The position numbers were made by a program, and so were the translations under genes. From Micrococcales bacterium UBA7469 (GTDB lineage Bacteria; Actinomycetota; Actinomycetes; Actinomycetales; Microbacteriaceae), in NCBI GenBank assembly GCA_002479805.1, contig DLPB01000007.1, positions 55,528 through 119,527 of the forward strand: 64,000 nt of DNA, read 5' to 3'. The notes under the pieces are model-generated. The model did no database searches. It had not been told where the DNA came from and saw nothing but the letters and a program-made list of their open reading frames with translations. Positions within the stretch are counted from its first letter, which is position 1. Each line of letters begins with the position of its first letter. Positions 50,439-60,201 of this stretch are shown piece by piece.

Positions 50439-53400
50439 TTGTTCATTCTTTCCAAGCTTTCGCTAGCTAATCGTGCAGTTGTGGCTCTGATTACCGTGAT
50501 CATCGCGGCATTCGGCTTCCTCTCGCTGGGCAACCTAAAGCAAGAGCTCATCCCGTCAATTGAGATCCCATCGGCTGCGATCGTCACCAGCTATCCGGGT
50601 GCATCTCCTGAGGTGGTTGACGAGCAGGTTTCGGTGGTCATTGAAAATGCGGTGTTGGGACTTGAGAACCTCGAATCAACAACAGTAACTTCGACCACGG
50701 GTCTCTCGGTTATTCGAGTGTCATTCGAATATGGCACCACTGCTGCCCAGGCAACCGAGCGTTTGAACAATGCCATCAGCAAGGTGCAGTCAAGCCTGCC
50801 TCAGGATGCCGAGCCACAGGTGCTCTCCGGATCCTTTGACTCGGTACCGATTATCGTTTTGGCAGTATCCGCAAACGATGGTGACAATGAGGCGATTGGT
50901 CGCGAGTTAGAGGCCAGTGCACCAAGCATTTTCCAACAGGTTGATGGGGTTCGCGATGTCGCAGTATCAGGTGCAGTTTCTAAGCAGATCAACCTAACTT
51001 TGAACCAGTTCCAGCTGGCTGCCGCTGGCCTTAGCCAGCGCGATATCGCCACTGCACTGACTGCTAACGGACTTGTCCTACCGGTTGGCACGCTAACCGA
51101 CGAAAAGGGTTCAATCGCAATTCAGATGGGTTCGGCCGTAAACACGGTTGAGGCCATCGAGGCACTCCCTCTGGTAGGTGGCAGCTCAAGCAACGTTGTG
51201 ACAATTGGTGATGTTGCCGATGTGGTTTACGAAGACTCACCGGTCACCTCAATCGCCAGAACCAACGGCAAAGAGTCTCTTGCAGTCTCCATCACCAAAA
51301 CCCCAGACGCCAACACCGTGGCAGTTTCGCACGGTATTCAGGACCTAGTTCCTGAACTCGAGGCAGCGCTGGGTGGCGAGGTCTCCATCGTTACCACCTT
51401 GGACCAGGCTCCATTTATTGAAAAGTCCATCAAGGACCTAACTACCGAGGGTCTTCTCGGACTTACCTTCGCGGTGATCATCATCTTAATTTTCTTGTTC
51501 TCGGTGAAGTCCACCCTGATCACTGCAATCTCAATCCCAACCTCCGTGCTAATCACCTTCATCGGATTGCAGACTGCCGACTACTCGCTCAACATCCTGA
51601 CCCTGGGCGCCCTAACCATCGCCATCGGTCGTGTGGTTGATGACTCGATCGTTGTAATTGAAAACATCAACCGCCACCTCAGCTACGGCGAGAAGCGCAA
51701 GAAGGCGGTGCTTACTGCCGTAAAGGAAGTTTCTGGCGCAATTACCGCATCCACCATCACCACGGTTGCGGTGTTCCTACCAATCGCCTTGGTCGGAGGC
51801 CTAATTGGCGAGCTATTTAGGCCTTTCGCCTTCACGGTTGCGATATCACTTTTGGCATCGCTCTTGGTTTCGCTAACCATCGTGCCGGTTTTGGCCTACT
51901 GGTTCCTAAGAATGCCAAAGCGCTTGGTGGCAATCAAGGAAGCAGATCCAAAGCACTTCGAGAAGAAGCAGCGTCACGCCGAAGAGGAGCGCGAGAAGAA
52001 GTCATTCCTACAGCGCGGTTACCTACCTGCCCTAAACGGCACTCGTCGCCACCCTTGGCTAACTCTTTTTGCATCGTTGTTGATTTTGGGCTTCACCTTC
52101 TCACTCGTGCCACAACTTAAGACCAACTTCATCGACGGCGCCGGTTCCAGCCAGTTCATCGCGCGCCTTTCGATGCCGGCTTCAACCACCTTTGAAGACC
52201 AGGACAAGGCAGCAGCCGAACTAGAGCAGCAGATTCTGGATGTTGAAGGCGTCACCGTGGTGCAGTCCACCGTTGGCTCGGCAGCGGATGGTCGCGTGGC
52301 ATTTGGTGCGGCAGCCTCTGGAATCTCAATTACGGTTCAGGTCTCCGAGGAAACTGACGTTGAAGCAGTGAAATCTGAGATTCTAAAGCTCGAGGTTCCA
52401 AAGGTTTCCGATCTCACTGTCTCTTCCGGTGGCGGTTTTGGATCCTCTGAGACCATCGACATCGAGGTCTCCTCGAGCGACAACGAACTACTCCAGGAAG
52501 CGGTTGACCTGCTCACCAAGGAGATGGAGACCGTTGCAAACACCTCTGGTGTTACCAGCACTTTGGATGCCGATGAGCGCGTGCTAGAGATTGTCGTTGA
52601 TCGCGAGAAGGCTGCGGCCATCGGCTTCACCGAGACTCAGGTGACCGGCATTGTGGCAGCTCAGCTGCGCCCAAGTCCACTGGGTCGCGTAAGTATCGAC
52701 GGTGAGGATGTCGCTATCTATGTAGCGGGTGCAAACGTACCGGAGAGCATCGATGAGATCGGCGCTTTGGTGATTCCATCCTTCACCGGTTTGGTGCGAC
52801 TTGACTCAATCGCATCGGTTGAAGAAGTGCTGAAGCCGACTTCGATCACCTCGAAGGAGGGTAACCGCACAGCCAAGGTATCGATCGCCCCAGAGGGTGA
52901 CGACCTAGGTGCAATCACTCTAGACATCACCACCAAGCTGGATTCAATTGAGTTGCCAGCAGGTGTAACCGCAACCATTGGCGGTGCAGCAGCCGACCAG
53001 GCAGAGAGCTTTGAGCAGCTGGGTCTTGCGCTTTTGGCAGCAATCGCCATTGTTTACGTGGTCATGGTTGCAACCTTCGGATCCTTGATTCAGCCGCTTC
53101 TGCTTTTGATCTCAATTCCATTCGCAGCAACCGGTGCCCTAGGGCTATTGCTTCTGACCGACACTCCGCTTGGCGTGCCGGCGCTGATCGGTATGTTGAT
53201 GCTGATTGGAATCGTGGTAACCAATGCGATCGTATTGATTGACCTAGTCAACCAATACCGCAGAGAAGGTCGCTCAGTTGAGGACTCTTTGGTTTCAGGT
53301 GCAAGACAGCGTCTTCGCCCAATCCTGATGACTGCGCTAGCGACTATCTTCGCGCTGACACCAATGGCAATGGGTCTGACCGGAGATTCCGGCTTCATTT

Positions 53401-54002
53401 CTCAGCCACTGGCGATTGTGGTTATTGGTGGTCTGTTCTCCTCCACCCTGCTAACCCTGATCCTGGTGCCAACCCTCTACTGGTTGGTTGAAGGTCGCAA
53501 GGAGCGCAAAGCATTGCGCATCAAGCGACGTGAGGCTAAGGCTGCCAAGAAGAGCGAGGCTCCGAAGACAAAGGATTCGGCCAAGCAGGCTTCTTCCGCC
53601 CCAGCGGTGGTAGAAAGTGCGGCACCTGCCGCTGTGGTAACCGAGAACACCCCAGCCCCACAGCTGGTCGAAGAGGTTACCGAGGACGCGCTGGCAGATG
53701 CGATCGCCGAGAGCTTCACCCCAGCTCAGCCCGCTGAAACTCCAAATCTTTCCTGGTCAATTTCCCAGGATGAGGTCGAGTTGGACAGCGAAGCAACCAT
53801 GCAGTGGAGCGAATCCAGGACCGAAACCGCTCCGATCGCAGCGGTGCAGCCGGTTGAGGAGTCTTTGGACTTCCTAACTCGCGAGAATCCAATTGTTGCC
53901 GAACCTTCCAAGAAGGAACTGAATGCTAAGCGCAAGGCCGAAAAGGCTGAGCTAAAGGCCCAAAAGAAGGCTGCGAAGAACTCTCGTCACTCTGGAGACT
54001 AA
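50439..54002 (+). CDS. RND-family efflux permease (SwrC/AcrB-like) with long C-terminal tail
   Basis: 1187-residue proton-driven exporter with 12 helices in two repeats and two large extracytoplasmic loops. Proton-relay helix text is seen in GRVVDDSIVVIENINRH and the matching GIVVTNAIVLIDLVNQY. The start is TTG 50439, six bases after GAGG; a TTG six bases earlier is open but overlaps that site. No membrane-fusion or outer-membrane partner gene is adjacent, as expected for Gram-positive RND proteins. After the last helix a roughly 170-residue cytoplasmic tail alternates Lys/Ala-rich and acidic, proline-rich segments, ending KRKAEKAELKAQKKAAKNS. Substrate unknown. Confidence 0.9.
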   Translation: MFILSKLSLANRAVVALITVIIAAFGFLSLGNLKQELIPSIEIPSAAIVTSYPGASPEVVDEQVSVVIENAVLGLENLESTTVTSTTGLSVIRVSFEYGTTAAQATERLNNAISKVQSSLPQDAEPQVLSGSFDSVPIIVLAVSANDGDNEAIGRELEASAPSIFQQVDGVRDVAVSGAVSKQINLTLNQFQLAAAGLSQRDIATALTANGLVLPVGTLTDEKGSIAIQMGSAVNTVEAIEALPLVGGSSSNVVTIGDVADVVYEDSPVTSIARTNGKESLAVSITKTPDANTVAVSHGIQDLVPELEAALGGEVSIVTTLDQAPFIEKSIKDLTTEGLLGLTFAVIIILIFLFSVKSTLITAISIPTSVLITFIGLQTADYSLNILTLGALTIAIGRVVDDSIVVIENINRHLSYGEKRKKAVLTAVKEVSGAITASTITTVAVFLPIALVGGLIGELFRPFAFTVAISLLASLLVSLTIVPVLAYWFLRMPKRLVAIKEADPKHFEKKQRHAEEEREKKSFLQRGYLPALNGTRRHPWLTLFASLLILGFTFSLVPQLKTNFIDGAGSSQFIARLSMPASTTFEDQDKAAAELEQQILDVEGVTVVQSTVGSAADGRVAFGAAASGISITVQVSEETDVEAVKSEILKLEVPKVSDLTVSSGGGFGSSETIDIEVSSSDNELLQEAVDLLTKEMETVANTSGVTSTLDADERVLEIVVDREKAAAIGFTETQVTGIVAAQLRPSPLGRVSIDGEDVAIYVAGANVPESIDEIGALVIPSFTGLVRLDSIASVEEVLKPTSITSKEGNRTAKVSIAPEGDDLGAITLDITTKLDSIELPAGVTATIGGAAADQAESFEQLGLALLAAIAIVYVVMVATFGSLIQPLLLLISIPFAATGALGLLLLTDTPLGVPALIGMLMLIGIVVTNAIVLIDLVNQYRREGRSVEDSLVSGARQRLRPILMTALATIFALTPMAMGLTGDSGFISQPLAIVVIGGLFSSTLLTLILVPTLYWLVEGRKERKALRIKRREAKAAKKSEAPKTKDSAKQASSAPAVVESAAPAAVVTENTPAPQLVEEVTEDALADAIAESFTPAQPAETPNLSWSISQDEVELDSEATMQWSESRTETAPIAAVQPVEESLDFLTRENPIVAEPSKKELNAKRKAEKAELKAQKKAAKNSRHSGD

Positions 54003-54008
54003 GCAAAC

Positions 54009-54611
54009 ATGTCTGACTACATAGTTTGGGTTGACTGCGAGATGACCGGTCTCGAGGTCACCGTTGACGAGATTTGCGAGATTGGCGTGGTCGTCACCGA
54101 TGGCGAACTAAACGTAATTGATCCGGGGCTGCAGTTGGTCATCAAGCCAAGTGAGGCAGCCCTTCAAAACATGGGCGATTTTGTCCGCCAGATGCACACT
54201 GACTCTGGGCTGATTGAGGAGATTCCGCAGGGAATCACAATTTCTCAAGCGGAGCAGCAGGTTTTGGATTACATCAAGCAGTGGGTAACCGAGGACCGCA
54301 CCGCTCCCCTGGCCGGCAATTCCATTGGCACCGACCGTATGTTCCTCAATCGCCAGATGCCGCTGCTCGATAAATACCTGCACTATCGCAACATCGATGT
54401 CAGTTCGCTCAAGGAGCTAACCAGGCGTTGGTACCCCAGGGTCTACTTCCAGCTTCCAAAGAAGACTGGCAATCACCGAGCGCTGGCAGACATTCTGGAA
54501 TCGATTCAAGAGCTGCGCTACTACCGCAAGGCAATCTTGGTTGAAGAGCCCGGACCGGATTCAGAAACCGCAAAGGGTATAGCTAATTCGCTGAGCGCTG
54601 ATAGAATCTAA
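54009..54611 (+). CDS. orn: Oligoribonuclease
   Basis: Degrades two- to five-nucleotide RNAs and the dinucleotide products of cyclic-di-nucleotide breakdown; usually essential. The 200-residue protein is a DEDDh exonuclease: Asp9 and Glu11 in WVDCEMTGLE, ISQAEQQV in motif II, the central PLAGNSIGTDRMFLNRQMP and NHRALADILESIQEL with the catalytic His and Asp. It starts at ATG 54009, six bases after the RND stop. The last codons contain TAGAAT, the probable -10 for tRNA-His downstream. Confidence 0.95.
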   Translation: MSDYIVWVDCEMTGLEVTVDEICEIGVVVTDGELNVIDPGLQLVIKPSEAALQNMGDFVRQMHTDSGLIEEIPQGITISQAEQQVLDYIKQWVTEDRTAPLAGNSIGTDRMFLNRQMPLLDKYLHYRNIDVSSLKELTRRWYPRVYFQLPKKTGNHRALADILESIQELRYYRKAILVEEPGPDSETAKGIANSLSADRI

Positions 54612-54633
54612 CCCGTTCTGGCTTGCCAGACAT

Positions 54634-54710
54634 GGTGGGTATAGCTCAGCTGGTAGAGCACCTGGTTGTGGTCCAGGGGGCCGCGGGTTCAAGTCCCGTT
54701 ACTCACCCCA
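54634..54710 (+). tRNA. tRNA-His (anticodon GTG)
   Basis: Plus-strand cloverleaf. The G-1 characteristic of tRNA-His is encoded (54634) opposite C73, acceptor GTGGGTA pairs with TACTCAC (one G-T), the D arm is AGCTCAGCTGGTAGAGC, anticodon stem CCTGG/CCAGG encloses TTGTGGT with anticodon GTG, and CCA is encoded. A CTGGC/GCCAG hairpin (54618-54629) lies just upstream. Confidence 0.97.
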
Positions 54711-54713
54711 AAG

Positions 54714-54745
54714 AAAAAGACCGAGGATTTCTCCTCGGTCTTTTT
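54714..54745. terminator. Bidirectional terminator between tRNA-His and gatB
   Basis: AAAAAGACCGAGGA-TTTC-TCCTCGGTCTTTTT is a perfect 14-base stem with a four-base loop and A/T tracts at both ends. It ends tRNA-His transcripts on the plus strand and gatB transcripts on the minus strand. Confidence 0.92.
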
Positions 54746-54755
54746 ACTTTTCTAA

Positions 54756-56255
54756 TTACTTAGCGCGCTCCAAGATCAACTCGCGAACTCGGGCGGCATC
54801 CACCTGACCACGCATCGCCTGCATGACCGCACCAATTACGGCACCGGCTGCCTGGACCTTACCCTCGCGGATCTTCTCCAGCACATCTGGCTGCTTGGCG
54901 AGTGCTTCATCGATCGCAGCGATTAGAGCGCCATCATCAGAAACCACCTTTAGGCCGCGCTTTTCGATAACCGCCTCAGGCTCACCCTCACCAGCTAGCA
55001 CGCCGGCAACAACGTCACGTGCCATGCGGTCGGTTAGTTCGCCCGCATCGATTAGCTGCTGAATCTTGGCAACCTGGGCCGGAGTAATGGCGAGGTCCTG
55101 AACGGCCAACTCTTGTGCGTTGGCAACTCTTGCCAGTTCACCGGTCCACCACTTTCTAGCAGCCTGTGGGGCGGCTCCAGCAGCCACGGTGGCCTCAACC
55201 TGGTCAAGTAGGTCGGAGTTCACCACATCTCTAAACTCGAGCTCCGCAAAGCCCCAGGCTGCCATCAGGCGCTTGCGACGAAGCGCTGGGTTCTCAGGCA
55301 GTGCGGCACGAATTTCTTCAATCCACTGGGTTGAGGGCTGAACCGGGACCAGGTCAGGCTCTGGGAAGTAGCGGTAGTCATCAGCATCGGACTTTGGTCG
55401 TCCCGCCGAGGTGTAGCCGCGGTCTTCGTGCCAGTGCCTGGTCTCCTGGGTGATGGTTCCACCATTGGCCAGAATGTAGGCCTGGCGCTGAATCTCATAG
55501 CGAACGGCATTTTCCACCGAGCGCAGCGAGTTCACGTTCTTTGTCTCGGTGCGAGTGCCGAGCTTCTCTTGCCCCTTAGGGCGAAGCGAGACATTCGCAT
55601 CGCAGCGAACGTTGCCACGCTCCATGCGAGCATCGGAGACGTTCATGCTCTTGACGATGTCGCGAATCGCGTGAACATAAGCAGCGGCTAGCTCTGGAGC
55701 TTTAGCACCTGCGCCAAAGACCGGCTTGGTGACAATCTCAACCAGCGGCACACCGGCACGGTTGTAGTCGACCAGCGAGTACTCGGCACCCTGAATGCGA
55801 CCGGTTGCACCACCAACGTGGGTTAGCTTGCCAGCATCCTCCTCCATGTGAGCACGCTCGATAAGCACCTCAAACACCTCGCCATCTTCTAGCTCGATGT
55901 TGATCTTGCCCTCGAATGCGATTGGCTCGTCATACTGCGAGGTCTGGAAGTTCTTGGCGAGGTCCGGGTAGAAGTAGTTCTTTCTAGCAAAGCGACCGGT
56001 TGGAGCAATTTGGCAGCCGAGCGCCAAGCCGATCGCGATTGAAGACTCAACCGCCTTCTTGTTCACAGCAGGAAGCGATCCAGGCAGACCGATGCAGATC
56101 GGGCAGACATTGGTGTTTGGTTCGTTGCCAAACACGTTCGCGCAACCGCAGAACATCTTGGACTTGGTGTTTAGCTCAACGTGAACCTCAAGGCCAATTA
56201 CAACTTCAAACCGCTCGATTGCCTGCTCGTAGGGCATCAACTGTTCTTTAGCCAT
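54756..56255 (-). CDS. gatB: Aspartyl/glutamyl-tRNA amidotransferase subunit B
   Basis: tRNA-binding kinase subunit of GatCAB, which converts Glu-tRNA-Gln (and Asp-tRNA-Asn) to the correct aminoacyl-tRNA. The 499-residue protein has the FEVVIGLEVHVELNTKSKMF opening, the zinc cluster region FCGCANVFG with NTNVCPICIGLPG, and the ARMERGNVRCDANVS-type block SDARMERGNVRCDANVSL. The C-terminal YqeY-like domain ends in VDAARVRELIL. ATG 56255 shares one base with the gatA stop (TAATG). It is the last gene of the unit before the bidirectional terminator. Confidence 0.96.
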   Translation of the reverse strand: MAKEQLMPYEQAIERFEVVIGLEVHVELNTKSKMFCGCANVFGNEPNTNVCPICIGLPGSLPAVNKKAVESSIAIGLALGCQIAPTGRFARKNYFYPDLAKNFQTSQYDEPIAFEGKINIELEDGEVFEVLIERAHMEEDAGKLTHVGGATGRIQGAEYSLVDYNRAGVPLVEIVTKPVFGAGAKAPELAAAYVHAIRDIVKSMNVSDARMERGNVRCDANVSLRPKGQEKLGTRTETKNVNSLRSVENAVRYEIQRQAYILANGGTITQETRHWHEDRGYTSAGRPKSDADDYRYFPEPDLVPVQPSTQWIEEIRAALPENPALRRKRLMAAWGFAELEFRDVVNSDLLDQVEATVAAGAAPQAARKWWTGELARVANAQELAVQDLAITPAQVAKIQQLIDAGELTDRMARDVVAGVLAGEGEPEAVIEKRGLKVVSDDGALIAAIDEALAKQPDVLEKIREGKVQAAGAVIGAVMQAMRGQVDAARVRELILERAK

Positions 56256-57757
56256 TAGAGCACCTCCAACTTCGGGGCTTTCGCAATTAGTGGGGAGCCC
56301 CACTCTGCCAGATACATCTGCTCGATGATCGAGCCCACTCGATACATCTGGGCATCCTGCATCGCAGGTGCCAGAATCTGAATACCGGATGGTAGGCCAT
56401 CCTCAACCGCAAGACCGTTGGGAACGCTCATGCCCGGGATTCCAGCGAGGTTCGCTGGAATGGTGGCGATGTCGTTCAAGTACATCGCGAGCGGGTCATT
56501 GACCTTCTCACCGATCTTGAACGCGGTGGTTGGGGCGGTTGGGGTAAGTAGCACGTCAACCTGACTAAATGCCTTGTTTAGGTCCTGCTGAATCAGGGTT
56601 CTGACCTTCTGAGCCGAACCGTAGTAAGCGTCGTAGTAGCCGGAGGACAGTGCGTAGGTGCCGAGGATGATGCGGCGCTTTACCTCTGGACCAAAGCCTG
56701 CCTCGCGGGTGGCTGCCATGACGCGCTCAATGGTCGGGTTGCCATCTGGAGTAACGCGCAGACCAAAGCGAACCGAGTCAAACTTGGCAAGGTTCGAGGA
56801 AGCTTCTGCGGGCAGAATCAAGTAGTAAGCAGCAATTGCATACTCAAAGCTTGGGCAGTCAACCGTTACCACCTCGGCTCCAGCTGCCACCAATTTTGCA
56901 ATGGTGTCATCGAAACACGCCTTGACGCCGGGCTGGAAAGCATTGGAGTCCAACTGCTTTACAACTCCGACTCTTAGGCCCTTCACATCGGCATTGCGAA
57001 CCGCATCCGCCATCGAACCTAACGATTGAGGCAATGAGGTCGAATCGTGCTTGTCGTGACCAGAAATCACGTCCTGAAGTAGTGCACTGTCCAAGACGGT
57101 GTTTGAAACCGGACCAATCTGGTCCAGCGAGCTGGCAAGGGCAATCAAGCCGTAGCGAGAAACCGCACCGTAGGTCGGCTTAGCGCCAACCGAGCCGGTA
57201 ACCGCCGCTGGGAAACGAATCGAACCACCGGTGTCGGAACCAATTGCGATCGGGGCCAGGTGCCCTGCTACTGCAGAGCTAGAGCCACCGCCGGAACCGC
57301 CTGGGATTCGAGTTAGATCCCAAGGGTTCTTGGATGGTCCATAGGCGGAATACTCGGTCGAAGATCCCATCGCGAACTCGTCGAGGTTGGTCTTTCCCAA
57401 AATCGGCAGCCCGGCCTGGCGCAGCTTTGCAACCACGGTTGCGTCATACTGCGGCACCCAACCCTCGAGAATCTTCGATCCAGAGGTGGTGGGGGCGTCG
57501 GTAGTGGTTAGGTTGTCCTTCACTGCGATTGGAACACCGTGCAGCGGTGACAATTTCTCGCCATTGGCCAGGGCAGCGTCTGCGGCCTTGGCGGCGCTGA
57601 TGGCGTTCTCGCGGTTTAGGTAAAGGTAGGAGTTGGTCTTTGGGTTTAGCTCAACAGAGCGGTCAAAAAATGCCTCGGTGACCTCGACCGACGAAACGCT
57701 CTTTGAAGCAATTAGTTCCGCAAGTTCGCTGGCGGATTTGTGAATTAGATCAGACAT
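56255..57757 (-). CDS. gatA: Aspartyl/glutamyl-tRNA amidotransferase subunit A
   Basis: Amidase subunit that releases ammonia from glutamine for GatB. The 500-residue amidase-signature protein has the Ser-cisSer-Lys triad Lys80 (PIAVKDNL), Ser159 (GGSGGGSSSAV) and nucleophile Ser179 (SDTGGSIRFPA). The ALSSGYYDAYYG segment is typical of GatA rather than other amidases. It follows gatC by three bases. The presence of gatCAB indicates that the organism makes Gln-tRNA, and perhaps Asn-tRNA, by the indirect route. Confidence 0.96.
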   Translation of the reverse strand: MSDLIHKSASELAELIASKSVSSVEVTEAFFDRSVELNPKTNSYLYLNRENAISAAKAADAALANGEKLSPLHGVPIAVKDNLTTTDAPTTSGSKILEGWVPQYDATVVAKLRQAGLPILGKTNLDEFAMGSSTEYSAYGPSKNPWDLTRIPGGSGGGSSSAVAGHLAPIAIGSDTGGSIRFPAAVTGSVGAKPTYGAVSRYGLIALASSLDQIGPVSNTVLDSALLQDVISGHDKHDSTSLPQSLGSMADAVRNADVKGLRVGVVKQLDSNAFQPGVKACFDDTIAKLVAAGAEVVTVDCPSFEYAIAAYYLILPAEASSNLAKFDSVRFGLRVTPDGNPTIERVMAATREAGFGPEVKRRIILGTYALSSGYYDAYYGSAQKVRTLIQQDLNKAFSQVDVLLTPTAPTTAFKIGEKVNDPLAMYLNDIATIPANLAGIPGMSVPNGLAVEDGLPSGIQILAPAMQDAQMYRVGSIIEQMYLAEWGSPLIAKAPKLEVL

Positions 57758-57760
57758 GGC

Positions 57761-58057
57761 TTACTCCTCGTCCAAGATTGCTGCGACGCGGAAGCGGCCC
57801 TCAGCGCTGTCCGGAGCGCCAGATAGCGCTGATTCCTGGGTCAGCGAAGGCTCCACTACATCCTCGCGGAAGACATTTGCCATGGGGATTGGGTGGCTGG
57901 TAGCGACTACATCGCCTTTCACCGCTTGGGTGACAGTTGCGACCGAATCAACGATCAATCCCAGTTCACCGGCGAGAGTTTCAACCTCTTCGTCGGTAAC
58001 CAAGATTCTCGACAGCGACGCCAAGTGGCGCACTAGGTCGGGAGTAATTTCTGACAT
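57761..58057 (-). CDS. gatC: Aspartyl/glutamyl-tRNA amidotransferase subunit C
   Basis: Small chaperone-like belt that stabilises the GatA-GatB pair. The 98-residue protein begins MSEITPDLVRHLASLSRI at ATG 58057 (a longer frame lacks conservation), has the TDEEVETLAGELGLIVDSV helix, and ends with the usual FREDVVEPSLTQESAL region followed by GRFRVAAILDEE. Its 38-base upstream gap to ligA has a TATACG -10-like element on this strand, so gatCAB may start its own transcript. Confidence 0.93.
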   Translation of the reverse strand: MSEITPDLVRHLASLSRILVTDEEVETLAGELGLIVDSVATVTQAVKGDVVATSHPIPMANVFREDVVEPSLTQESALSGAPDSAEGRFRVAAILDEE

Positions 58058-58095
58058 TAAATGCTCAATTCGTATAGAAAGCGAATGGCACAAGT

Positions 58096-60201
58096 TTACT
58101 TTGTGGAATCGGCCAATCGGGCCAGGAATGTGGCTTCATCGATAACCTCGACCCCCAGCTCCTCAGCCTTGCTGAGCTTAGTGCCGGCACCGGGTCCGGC
58201 AACCACAAAATTGGTCTTTTTCGATACCGAGGACGCTGCCTTGCCCCCCTGCTCAATGACCTTGGCCTCTGCCTCTTCTCGGGTCATACTGGTCATCGTC
58301 CCGGTAATCACAATTGACATTCCGGTAAAGATGCCGCTTTTGACAACCGAACCAGGACCCTGATGACCCGGTATTTCAAGCTGTACACCGGCGGCTCGCC
58401 AACGATCAACAATCTCTTTGTGCCACGGCTCGGAATACCAGTGATGAATTGACTGCGCCAAAGTCTGCCCGACACCTTCAACCGCCGATAGCTCCTCGAT
58501 GCTGGCAGCGAAAATCGCATCGAGTGAGCCGAAGTGATCGCAAAGGGATCTAGCGGCGACCGGGCCTACATGCCTGATGGAGAGCGATACCAGTATGCGC
58601 CAAAGCGGCTTGGTCTTAGCTTCTTCGAGATTTGCCAGCAGCTTTAGCGCGACTTCAGCAGGGCTGCCATCTTTTTTTGCAAAGAAATCCACAACTTTGG
58701 GATTGCCCGCAGAATCGTGCTTAGGAAGACCGGTGTCACTATCCAGCACCAGTGACTTGATGGGCAACAGATGCTCGAGGGTAAGGTCAAAGAGATCCGC
58801 TTCTGAAATTAGGGCGGGCTTCAAAGGTGCAAGGGGTTGCGTGAGGGCAGTTGCCGACACGTAGCCGAGGGCTTCGATATCCAAGGCTGAACGCGAACCT
58901 ATGTAGGCAATTCGCTCACGCAGCTGAGCTGGACAACTTTGAGAGTTAGAACAGCGCAGATCCACATCACCCTCGGTGGCCGGAGCCAACTGAGTGCCGC
59001 ACTCCGGGCAAGTATTCGGCATAACAAATTCGCGTTCCGAGCCATCTCGTAGTGAAGCAACCGGCCCAAGAATCTCAGGGATCACATCGCCTGCTTTTCG
59101 AAGCACGATGGTGTCTCCAATCAGCACGCCCTTAGATTTCACCTGATCCTGGTTGTGCAGGGTGGCGAATTCAACCTCACTACCTGCAACAACTACCGGG
59201 GCTAAAACAGCAAATGGCGTGGCCCGGCCGGTGCGACCGATAGAGATACGAATATCCAACAGCTTGGTGTTTACCTGCTCGGGTGGGAACTTGTAGGCAA
59301 TCGCCCATCTTGGTGCCCGCGATGTCTTTCCCAGCTCTTGTTGACGCGATAGCGCATCAACCTTGATTACCACGCCGTCAATCTCGTGCTCAATTTGAGC
59401 TCTTTGCTGATTGAGGGCCTGAATGTACTGGTAGGCCTCGCTCGCCGTGTCTTTCACCTCGAAGCGATCGGTGGTGGGAAGGCCCCACTGTTTTAGCTGG
59501 GCATACACCGCACTTTGCGATGCAATCTCGCCTTGCCAGAGCGCGAAACCGTGCACCAACATGCGAAGCGGTCTGGATGCGGTGACGCTTGGGTCTTTTT
59601 GGCGCAGCGAACCAGATGCACTATTTCTTGGGTTTGCAAACGGCTTTCCGCCGCCGGCAACAATCGATGCGTTCAGCTGAGCGAAATCTTCGATGCCGTA
59701 AAAGACCTCGCCGCGGATTTCGATGACAGCCGGATGATTAGTGCCGGCAAGCCGATGCGGGATTGACTTGATGGTTAGGACATTTGCCGTGACGTCCTCG
59801 CCAACTTCCCCATCACCGCGGGTGGCAGCCTTGGTTAGGACGCCATTTTCGTAGGTTAGAGAAACGGCCAAGCCATCGATTTTTGGCTCGCAGAGAAATG
59901 GCCCACCCTCGACGCGTTGCGCCCACGCCATAAATTCTTCTTCGCTGAAGGCATTGTCGAGACTGAGCATTTGCTCGCGGTGTCGAACTGGTGAGAAGAC
60001 CTCGGATGCTGCGCCGCCGACTTTCTGAGTTGGGCTTTCGAGCGCGTACTCTGGGTGCTCTAGTTCAAGTTGGCGCAGCTCTTTTTCCAGCACGTCGTAT
60101 TCGGCATCCGAGATCAGGGTTTCGTTCTCGAGGTAGTAGGCATTTCGGTGGCGCTCAATCTGGCTTCGAAGTTCCTCGATGCGCTGGGCAACATTAGACA
60201 T
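58096..60201 (-). CDS. ligA: NAD-dependent DNA ligase
   Basis: Seals nicks in replication and repair using NAD+. The 701-residue protein (start ATG 60201; the longer frame runs inside mnmA) has the Ia domain, adenylation motif EPKIDG with Lys107, an OB-fold (DTIVLRKAGDVIPEI), a four-Cys zinc finger (CPECGTQ, then LRCSNSQSCPAQ), HhH repeats (SVEGVGQTLAQ-type text AVEGVGQTLAQSIH) and a C-terminal BRCT domain (SGIFTGMSIVITGTMTSMTR). The start overlaps the mnmA stop by eight bases. Confidence 0.96.
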   Translation of the reverse strand: MSNVAQRIEELRSQIERHRNAYYLENETLISDAEYDVLEKELRQLELEHPEYALESPTQKVGGAASEVFSPVRHREQMLSLDNAFSEEEFMAWAQRVEGGPFLCEPKIDGLAVSLTYENGVLTKAATRGDGEVGEDVTANVLTIKSIPHRLAGTNHPAVIEIRGEVFYGIEDFAQLNASIVAGGGKPFANPRNSASGSLRQKDPSVTASRPLRMLVHGFALWQGEIASQSAVYAQLKQWGLPTTDRFEVKDTASEAYQYIQALNQQRAQIEHEIDGVVIKVDALSRQQELGKTSRAPRWAIAYKFPPEQVNTKLLDIRISIGRTGRATPFAVLAPVVVAGSEVEFATLHNQDQVKSKGVLIGDTIVLRKAGDVIPEILGPVASLRDGSEREFVMPNTCPECGTQLAPATEGDVDLRCSNSQSCPAQLRERIAYIGSRSALDIEALGYVSATALTQPLAPLKPALISEADLFDLTLEHLLPIKSLVLDSDTGLPKHDSAGNPKVVDFFAKKDGSPAEVALKLLANLEEAKTKPLWRILVSLSIRHVGPVAARSLCDHFGSLDAIFAASIEELSAVEGVGQTLAQSIHHWYSEPWHKEIVDRWRAAGVQLEIPGHQGPGSVVKSGIFTGMSIVITGTMTSMTREEAEAKVIEQGGKAASSVSKKTNFVVAGPGAGTKLSKAEELGVEVIDEATFLARLADSTK

